Shown one piece after another: positions 56,801 to 64,000 of a stretch of 64,000 nucleotides of DNA; within the stretch, counting starts at the first letter, position 1; each line of letters begins with the position of its first letter. The stretch spans positions 80,023,566 through 80,087,565 of the forward strand of contig CM026426.1 in the NCBI GenBank assembly GCA_014871385.1, written 5' to 3'. The notes beneath the pieces were generated by a model. The model had not been told where the DNA came from, did not search any database, and saw nothing but the letters and a program-made list of their open reading frames with translations. This DNA is from Ceratodon purpureus (taxonomy: Eukaryota > Streptophyta > Bryopsida > Pseudoditrichales > Ditrichaceae). The translations under genes and the position numbers were made by a program.

Positions 56801-59800
56801 ATGGGGATGGTCTGTCTGTACGCCCAAGGCATGGGCATCCCTCTTAGGTTTCGCGTAGATGACGATGGTCTAGTTACAGTTTCCTCTCTTCCCCTGAGTC
56901 TCAGAATTCATTTCCGTGAGGATTCCATCAGTATAGAGGAGGAAATCTTTGATGACGTTACTGCCGAGGTTACCCACACCCTCGGGCAACCTTCACTAGG
57001 AGATGAGAATAACATGTTGCAGTGGAGACTTCTCCCTGGATCCTATAGAGTCTATGGTCTTACTGATTCTCTGATGGCTGCATCCACTGAGATCCTCACC
57101 CCCCGTCGCTCTTCTACAGCACAATTCAGACTCCCTTACCTCGTGATGTCAAGGTCAAAGTCAAGCTTGGTACTGAAACTTCAGACGTAGAGAAACCTCC
57201 TCCCACGACAGTCATTTCTCTCTCCTCTGATGACGAAGTCAGTCCCGTCAAGTTGGTGCCTAAGGTCCACGCAGATGCTCCTCCTTCCAGTGTCTCTCCT
57301 CCATTGTCCCAAGTCACAGTTAGCATTGTTCCTCTCCTTCAACAGCTTGCAAAGGCGCGTGGGTCAAAAAACATTCTAAAGAAGATAGACTATTCCACTA
57401 TTAGACACGAGAGAGTAGAGTACTTGCCTGCGAAGTTTGATGGTCCGGTTCTTTTTGACTTGCCCCCAGCTGCTGCGGGTTCCTCTAAGCTCGCCGCCAA
57501 GTCAATGCAGGGAATGGAAAAACGATACGACGGACAGTTGTGGACCAAGACCATCACAACAAACATCAAGAACGACTTCGGACTATCTTTTTGAAGTTCC
57601 ACCTGCGTCGGATGGCTGCCCTGCACCAACGAGGAGTGTGACTTCCTGAAGCATGTCCCCAAGATCTTCGAGGTTAACGAGACTGAGTTCGAAGGGTGTA
57701 CTCTTCAAGCGTTTCTCATGGATCAGCTTCCTCCATCTGACTCCACGCTAGTGTGCAAGGTATGTAAAGAACCTCCATCATGTGTAGCTACATGCGAGGC
57801 TAAGATTTATTACGTAGTGGGCAAAGCGAATCAGACTAGAGCTTGTATTCACATAGGAACACATGATCATCCAGTGAAAGTTGAAGACTACAGAGACTCT
57901 AAAGCAGAGATTAGTAGCTTAATAGAAGAGCAGGTAGAGATGAACAAGAAAGCAACAAAGAGCGCCGTCCTCTTGGAGGCGAGCAAACTTGTCATCGGGA
58001 GCTACCTGCTACAGCCCGAGGATGCACCACCGAGGAAGCTGACAATAGAGGAGCTAGTTCCTGTTCTGGATCGATGCAAAGACATGGCGTCACCAAACAT
58101 CCGCAACAAAGTCGCAACCTTCAAAAAAAACAGAAGGTACGGAATCATGGACGGTATCACCAAGCTCCAGGGTAACAGTCTCTGGGCGTATGTCCAGGAG
58201 AATAGGTTTCCTGGTCAGGGAGCTATGCGTGACAAAGTCTTTGTCTTCAAGATGTCGGAGGTCGGGCCGGGAAGTGGTGTCGACTTGGTCAGCCGAATGC
58301 AAGCTGGCCGAGACTTGGAGAACGCATGGATCATGTTCGACCATGTCAAACGCGTCAAAGATTGGTCGACGATGGCGTGCCATGTGTACGATGCCACCTA
58401 CTGCCGCGTGATGACAATCGCCACTTGCGACATGCAGTTTGAGGACACGGAGGCCCAGCTCGTCTTCTGGAAAAACCTGAACCTGGTCATGGAGATCAAT
58501 GGCGTTGCAGCGCCAAACTTCAAGGGGTTCATGGCGGATAACGCACAGGCGAATTGGAATGCAGTGCGAATCCTTTACGGCAATGGCAACAAAGAAAACT
58601 CAATGGAGGACCAGGAGAGGTTGTGCTTGTTCCACTGGACACAGAACATGGTCTCGTATACGCAGAAGCACTTCCCCGAAGAACTCTGGGAACAGCACAA
58701 GAAGATGTGCACTCAGTACAAGAATGCGACCAGCATGGCAGAGGCGGAAACTCTGTACCACGCGTTGCAAGCCTGGTGGGCATCCACCGGGGTCGTTGGC
58801 GAAAGCGGACTCATCAAACTCGATCAGTGGCTGTCATTCTGGCACCACCGCTTCCGGTAGTGGGGGGGATTCATGACGGAGGTATGATGTCTGCACTCTG
58901 TTTTGATGTTTTTCATACTAATTTCCTAGCCCTAACCTACAAAACTCTACTCAGTGAATCTAACGGCACCTACTGTCAAAATTGCAGAAATTCACGAAAG
59001 AAGAACTCACAGAGATGCCGACCTGTAACCTCGCCGAAACCGTTCACAACAAGTGGCTTCAAGCTTCAGGAAACAACGGGAACGACCTCTACGTTGCTAC
59101 AGTGGACGATTTCGTTTGGGCTTTTCTACAGGTTGTTAACTACTACCAGTTCCTCAAAGGTGACGTTGGCCGAACAGGACCGTCCAAGATGGAACTCAGG
59201 CTCCAGATGGTGGAACGCAACATGAAGAAATGGGGAAATCCTACACTGCTCGAAAACCTTATGCTCGATATGCCAGGCGCGGATGAGTTCTGCACCCGTC
59301 AGCCTATCATGCCTGGAGCGGAAGTGTTCGGTTCACGGAAGCGAAAAGCCGGCGTCCTTATTGGAGCTGACGAGGAGTCTCATCGCCCGGACAAGACAAT
59401 CTTCTCACGCCCAAGAGGCCCAAGACGTGCCATCAAGGCTCGCCCTATGCAGATGCCCGTCATTGTGGAAGACGACTCTGAACACGACACCCAGGTGAAA
59501 GGTACCCAATCTCCTGCCCAGCAAGTTGATTCCCCTTTACCTTCACCTGTGAACAAGGGCGGCATTCGCCATGTCAACGCGGTTGAAGAAACGAAGGTCG
59601 ACGTGAAGGAGTGGCACATTTCGAGACTTCACAAACTTTCTGCAAAGTGCTGCTGGGCCCAAAGAGTTGAAACGAAGAAGAAGTGCACTGAGAGAATCGT
59701 CAGGGGGCCCCATTGCACAGCTGCACCGACCTACACTGGGCTTTGGACTAACTATCGGAGGAACATAGTTGAGAAGACAGAGTTCTTCTTCTGCTCCGAC

Positions 59801-60481
59801 GATATTGAGCGCTGCGTGAAAGGCTCTAAGCGCAAATGGGTAGCACACTACTTGAAGGACGAGGAATTGCCCCCCATTCCAGAGGTCTGGCCAGTGAAAC
59901 TAGGTACTAACCTAAAGCTCACCGAGATTCTTGCCCTCGAAGCTGCAGGGTTTCAACTTCCGCCGAAGAAACCGGTCTCCCCAAGACGCCTCTTCTCCTC
60001 TGCCCTGCCCCCTGCAAATCTCAGCTCGGTGCCAGTCCCTGCAGACGCTGACCGCTACCCAGGCAAGAGAGACGGCAAGATGGTGAAGCGCACTGCCACT
60101 CGTCCCAATCCGGCGCAGCGACTCTCCATGGGCTCCTCCGAGTCACTCAAAGAGCGCCTCCGTTGCGTCACCATGATACATGAGCCGGGCCACGGTTGCA
60201 TCGTTGGGCTGGACTCCGGCGTCGCTCCACACATCACACGGTACCAGATTACCATCAGTTCTTACCCTGGTTGCACTTGTCCTGCATTCCAGAAGACTAT
60301 GACTACGTTCCGAGGCAGGACTCAGTTCACGTATTGTAAGCACCTTTACTACATACTCTTGAAGGTCTGCAACCGTGATCCCGAAGCCGAGCTTTTCATC
60401 CATGCGCCTACCTTCAGCTTTAACAAGGTCAAGCTACTCCTAGAGAGTGGAATCTTGCGTCACCCCTTGGCGAAGAAGTAG
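56801..60481 (+). pseudogene. MULE transposase with SWIM zinc finger, three disabling changes
   Basis: Domains in order: an N-terminal region (56801-57120, MGIPLRFRVDDDGLVTVSSL); a Cys-containing DNA-binding-like region (CVGWLPCTNEECDFLKHVPK, later CKVCKEPPSCVATCEAKIYY and ACIHIGTHDHP); the DDE core with AWIMFDHVKRVKDWS (first Asp), NFKGFMADNAQANWNAVRIL (second Asp), CLFHWTQNM (C2H-type insertion) and AEAETLYHALQAWW (candidate Glu); an intron at about 58892-58985; NLAETVHNKWLQASG; and a C-terminal SWIM finger, YPGCTCPAF...YCKHLYYIL (CxC...CxH) near 60265-60350, ending at 60481. A frame change occurs at about 57090-57120 near a C6 run, a TGA at 57592 (SF-stop-SST, from CGA) and a TAG at 58858 (FR-stop-WGG, from CAG). 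Otherwise the copy is complete, so it is recently inactive. The first ATG in frame is 56801. Confidence 0.85.
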
Positions 60482-60731
60482 GTAGCACTCCTTCTTTAGA
60501 ACTGCCATTTCCACATTGGCCATTGGTCATGTAGTGAATTATTTTAGTAATATCCCATGTACTAAGTCAGCAATACAGAAGCTGTATTGACTTTTTCATT
60601 ATAAAGGCTTTGTCGTTCATATTGATTGCATTCTATTTCAAAACATTCTATCTTGAACAAGTGCACTATATAACTCGTATCCCCTGACATGTACCCTTTA
60701 TTACAGCAAACATATACTTGTTATTAGATTG
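60482..60731. other. Convergent 3' flank of transposase
   Basis: AT-rich sequence between the transposase stop and the stop of the convergent small gene. Nothing else seen. Confidence 0.4.
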
Positions 60732-61190
60732 TCCTAATCTTCGAACCTAACACGTTTAGGGTTGCCCACTACATTATCAGCAGGACTGCCAGCCTCTGAC
60801 TGTACTGCTGACTGTACAAACTACATTTGCGTTCACCTTCATTCCCACACTTGGCAAGTGTCCTTGGTATGAACGTTTTAGCAATGGCCCATGTCCCCGC
60901 CTCCGATTCACTGATTCCCTGGAATAGGTTCCCCTTGGGATCTTTCCAACCTTGGAGTATGCATGAGGTTGCAAAGGCACATCTGCGTCCTCCTCCACCA
61001 CTCTGATATCATCCGAATTTTTTGAACGTGGACGGTCAGCTCTTACATCCGGTTGCACGTCAACATCCGTTGTCAAAGGACGCCTTTGGCTGTTGGCCAT
61101 CACCTCTTCTTCGTCCTCCACCTCAACATATGGTTGAAATGGGCAAACATCGTCAGCAAGTGATACAACAATATCTTTGACGTCTTCCAT
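60732..61190 (-). CDS. Small acidic protein with C-terminal RVRF motif (MULE accessory gene, unknown function)
   Basis: From ATG 61190 the frame reads MEDVKDIVVSLADDVCPFQP, YVEVEDEEEVMANSQRRPLT and RVVEEDADVPLQPHAYSKVG, and stays open to a stop at 60777. In the +1 frame the end reads SEAGSPADNVVGNPKRVRFE-D-stop at about 60735, so either a short intron or a frame change links the two. RVRF fits the RVxF docking motif for protein phosphatase 1, but a four-residue match is weak evidence. The gene is convergent with the transposase and inside the element. I recognise no family; MULE accessory genes such as mudrB-like proteins are a loose functional analogy only. Confidence 0.4.
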
Positions 61191-61430
61191 AACTGCTGTC
61201 TTGCACTACGGAAAAGAGCTTCAGAAAACACCAAGAGAAAAGAGGAAGAGACATTCCATAACCCTATCTTAAATATCGTTGAAGAAGATGCTTGGCGCCC
61301 TTGAAAATTGGCTTTTCATTCATTTGAAAGTTGTCATCGTCCTAAACTGAATGGAAAAGGATGAGGATTGAGCAGAAGTCATTTAGCATTAAAAATTTAA
61401 AAAAAAAAAAAAAAAAAATGAAATTGTAAA

Positions 61431-61472
<42 letters not shown>

Positions 61473-61935
61473 ATTTATAAAAAATGAAATTAATAAATTA
61501 AAAGTAAATAAAATCAAAAATAAATATGAAGGTTGAAAATAATATGAAGACGACTGAGAAAATGAAAGAGAAAATAAAATGAAAGAGAATTAAGGGAAAG
61601 GACTCTTTTGACCCCTTTAACAAGATAGATTGAATAATGGAAGTTAATATTAAAAAAAAGAAAAATTAAAAAAAAAAGTTGAAAGGCATGTAGACTATGG
61701 AGGATGAATTATAGCAATGTTAAGAAAATGTTACAAAGTTAAATGTTACTTGATCCCTCTTAAGAGGTTCAATACCAATACATTTTAAGCAGTAATTTGC
61801 ATATAAATGTGAGGAGGTAAGGGGAATTATTGTATGCCTGAACTAGTTAGAAGGAGCTGGAGCATAGTAACTGGTGCACGTTAAAAATTTAATCACCAAG
61901 AAAAGAGAAAATGAACTACAAATTCAATGAAAATA
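61191..61935. other. AT-rich subterminal region of the MULE
   Basis: Contains two long A-tracts (61399-61418 and 61434-61470) and low-complexity A-rich sequence. Probably the subterminal region and the upstream region of the small acidic gene. No gene visible. Confidence 0.5.
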
Positions 61936-62153
61936 CTGTAATTCGTCCACGGTTATAGGATCAATTAAATTACTAAAATAAGATTATTTCTAAAAATATA
62001 CTGAGAATATTCGAATCTTATAATTTTATAATTTATTTTTAGTAAAAAAAGTGCTATTTTTAGGTTCTGTCTCCCATTCTGTGCTCTCCGCTCTCCAAAT
62101 CTCCGCTCACCGCTCTGCGCTCTGCGCTCTCCGCTCACATACAAGCTACGTCC
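61936..62153 (-). repeat. Right terminal inverted repeat of the 18-kb MULE
   Basis: Read inward on the minus strand: GGACGTAGCTTGTATGTGAG, several GCGGAGAGCGCAGAGC-type units, TTGGAGAGCGGAGAGCACAG, AATGGGAGAC and, after an AT-rich spacer, CCTATAACCGTGGACGAATT. The outer 21 bp align without gaps to the left end (15 of 21 identical), and the inner landmarks match in order. Confidence 0.75.
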
Positions 62154-62163
62154 AAACTAGAGG
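62154..62163. repeat. Right target-site duplication of the 18-kb element (AAACTAGAGG)
   Basis: Perfect match to 43977-43986, immediately outside the right inverted repeat. Confidence 0.85.
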
Positions 62164-62689
62164 CAGAGTTTTAGATTTGAGCTCGTGATATTCCACCCTC
62201 ATTTTTAGCAAATTGCAAAGTTGTTAAATATCAAAAACAAAGAAACACTCTTTTGAGGTAATACGGAGGCACAAGCCAGAAATGATTAAGCAAACGCCGA
62301 CATCTATCTTTCTTTTTTTTACTAAAAACATTGCAAAGTTGGGTTGAGTATCATTCAATAGAGGAACACTAAAGACTGTGGCTAAGGGACTCTGCATTTT
62401 TTAATTCTTTCCACAAATTGTCGACATTTCTAATGTGCTAAAAAATAGAACTTCTTTCCAATCTGCCAACACGAATGTCTCAACGCTATGTATTACTTTT
62501 GAGAAATTTCAAAATAAATTGCACTCCGTGTATCAGAGTGGTCTCACGGTTCATACAAGACACGCCTTGTATGAATCAACAAAAAAATTTGCAAATAATA
62601 GTGGTTAGGAATCGAACAGACTCCATAGGAATTGCAAACTACTACTAAGAGTTACCAGATGGTGACTCTGAGGATGATCAATTTAGACC

Positions 62690-62973
62690 TACGACTCACT
62701 CCACTTGAACATACCAAGCATCATCACGCCCAAGCAGCATTGGTGTTGCAGCCACCACGAGCTGACGAAGTTCGGGGAGGATTCCAGACAAATCAAATAG
62801 TTCATCGAACTCCTCCATTGTCACTGCCCGCCCATTCGCTGGCTCGATGTCACTGCCGTCTGAAGAATAGTCATCGGAAGCATACTGCGATGAAGAACGA
62901 TGAGGAGTCGGGGGTGGGCTGCGGCTTGGATTCTGCTTGGCGCACTTCGCCATCTTCTTGGAACGCAACATCA
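62690..62973 (-). CDS. N-terminal exon of the gene split by the 18-kb element
   Basis: A minus-strand frame from ATG 62973 (a second ATG at 62953) encodes MMLRSKKMAKCAKQNPSRSP, a Ser/Pro-rich stretch, SQYASDDYSSDGSDIEPANG and TMEEFDELFDLSGILPELRQ, then LGRDDAWYVQVE, with GT donors at the end (GTATGTTC near 62709 or GTGAGT near 62693). The Ser/Asp-rich start followed by a helical segment looks like a real first exon. The next exon on this strand outside the element is the coiled-coil exon at 43.4-43.9 kb. Protein family not recognised. Confidence 0.5.
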
Positions 62974-64000
62974 TGGGAGCGAGAAGACGGAGAAAACCAT
63001 GGTAAGAGTGACCCAGTTCTCTGAGCTTAGGTAAATCTCTAACAACAAGCGGCAACATAAACAAAAAAATTCTAGGAGGATGTGAAGCAATCAAGCAAGA
63101 TCTAAAGAATGGATGCAAACTAGACCAGAGTAGACTTTGAGGCTGAAGCAAAACCTAGACACGGTGATTTAGCATAAAGGTGTTGTGGAGAGACGGACAT
63201 GGCCACCAATGTTCCAGCACTGCCAGTACCAAGTGTGAAGTTAGTGGGACTTGACGATTTGGTGTCATGGCAAATATTTACATGATCCCCATGGCTCTCA
63301 AGGGATTGCGTTCATTGCATGGGGAAGGGACGTTTGAGTCTACAGTGAGTCACAGTACTGTAGGAAAACAGTGAGTCACACTACTGTAGGAAAACAGTGA
63401 GTAGTATCATTACATGAGAAATAAAGTTAGTGACCACCGTAGGATGACGGTGCTTCAACAGAGATGTGGTCAATGGGCTCTAAAATTAATCGTAGGAAAA
63501 AGTTTAGGGTCCTAGGTGACAGGTGATAAAGGATACGAGACTGAATCAGTGAAGGTAGAGCTGGATGGATAGGTGGATAGCAGGAGGGAAATGGGTAGGC
63601 TCGGTAGATGGGATAAAGGATGGGGGGTGGACGCCAATTGCGACGTTGGAGCTTTCATTTAAGTCAATTGGTGATAAATAACGAAATATGAAAAAAACGG
63701 AAAGTAGCCATAAAATTTAAAACGAAAGGCATAAAAGAAAATGTTAAATGAAAGAACAAAAATTGAAGCCCGAAAAGGGTAAGAACATAATCCCAGATCA
63801 GAAAATGAAGAGATCATTACGGAAGAATTAGTTCTTATTCACTTTTCAATGAAACTTCATTTGTCATTCATCTATTTTACATCCACTTATAAAAGATAAG
63901 TCCACTTCAATGTTTCCTTCGATCTTCAATCATTATGAATATTGTTTTCAATTCTTGCCATGCTACACTACTTTAATTTTTAATATGGTTCTGACCGGGG
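62974..64000. other. Upstream of the split gene; intergenic DNA with a short tandem repeat
   Basis: Probable promoter side of the minus-strand gene. A 26-bp direct repeat (ACAGTGAGTCACA.TACTGTA followed by GGAAA) occurs twice plus a partial copy at 63342-63403. TGAGTCA is also a bZIP/GCN4-type core. No other gene seen to the window end. Confidence 0.45.

Larger units (their letters stand above)
43987..62153. mobile_element. 18.2-kb Mutator-like element (MULE) with cargo genes
   Basis: Boundaries come from a perfect 10-bp direct repeat and imperfect terminal inverted repeats. Read inward, the left end is GGGGAAAGTTCGTATGTGAG and the right end is GGACGTAGCTTGTATGTGAG; both continue into GAGAGCGGAGAGCACAGAATGG-type sequence and then CCTATAACCGTGG near 44078 and 61948. 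Inside lie a MULE transposase (56.8-60.5 kb, plus), a divergent ParB-like/methyltransferase gene (49.5-56.2 kb, minus), two plus-strand cargo genes (44.7-49.2 kb) and a small acidic minus-strand gene (60.7-61.2 kb). A 3.2-kb element is nested at 45.0-48.2 kb. Stops in the transposase indicate that this copy is no longer autonomous, but the conserved TSD shows that it moved as one unit. Confidence 0.82.

Noticed and set aside
58090-59225. Alternative-frame ORFs within the MULE transposase (up to 223 codons)
   Set aside because: The transposase frame has all conserved motifs; the others are shadows.
1-64000. CRISPR array, bacterial operons or prophage
   Set aside because: Plant-type introns, SnRK2 and transposon families identify eukaryotic nuclear DNA; the tandem repeats have no spacer structure.

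Overview
The window looks like nuclear DNA of a streptophyte (land-plant lineage or charophyte-like alga). It carries a nine-exon group III SnRK2 kinase with canonical plant splice sites, surrounded by DNA-transposon remains of kinds I associate with bryophytes and other seed-free plants. I cannot name the species. Most of the window is repeats; SnRK2 is the only clearly intact conventional host gene.

Layout: 1-13 kb is AT-rich and nearly gene-free apart from a 2.7-copy tandem repeat at 2.84-3.62 kb. A degraded Ulp1-like protease fragment lies at 13.4-13.9 kb. From 15.5 to 22.1 kb are coiled-coil gene remnants, several with in-frame stops. A PIF/Harbinger remnant (22.95-23.9 kb) and a hAT remnant with a BED-like finger (25.1-27.3 kb) follow, both on the minus strand. 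From 27.3 to 34.6 kb is repeat-derived DNA with a tRNA-like SINE head and a possible LTR-type fossil. Two convergent copies of a TATA-box/first-exon module sit at 34.6-35.05 kb, just upstream of SnRK2 (35.8-38.1 kb); a third copy lies in SnRK2 intron 8. A broken multi-exon gene of an orphan transposon-like family occupies 39.6-43.1 kb.

The main discovery is at 43,987-62,153: an 18.2-kb Mutator-like element (MULE) bounded by a perfect 10-bp direct repeat (AAACTAGAGG) and imperfect terminal inverted repeats. It encodes a MULE transposase with a SWIM finger on the plus strand. Divergent from it is a long multi-exon minus-strand gene that appears to join a ParB-like domain (GNHR box) to a beta-class DNA amino-methyltransferase (motif order IV...X-I-II). 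It also carries two plus-strand cargo genes, one F-box-like, with related upstream regions, and a small acidic minus-strand gene. A second, 3.2-kb element with its own inverted ends and about 10-bp target duplication is nested inside the first cargo gene. The whole element seems to have landed in an intron of a minus-strand host or repeat gene whose N-terminal exon lies at 62.7-63.0 kb and C-terminal exon at 43.4-43.9 kb.

Working model (inference): the element carries its own DNA-modification protein next to its transposase. Several element ORFs contain stops of the CAG-to-TAG or CGA-to-TGA kind, so this copy has probably been methylated and is decaying. All calls come from reading the sequence by eye; no database search was run.
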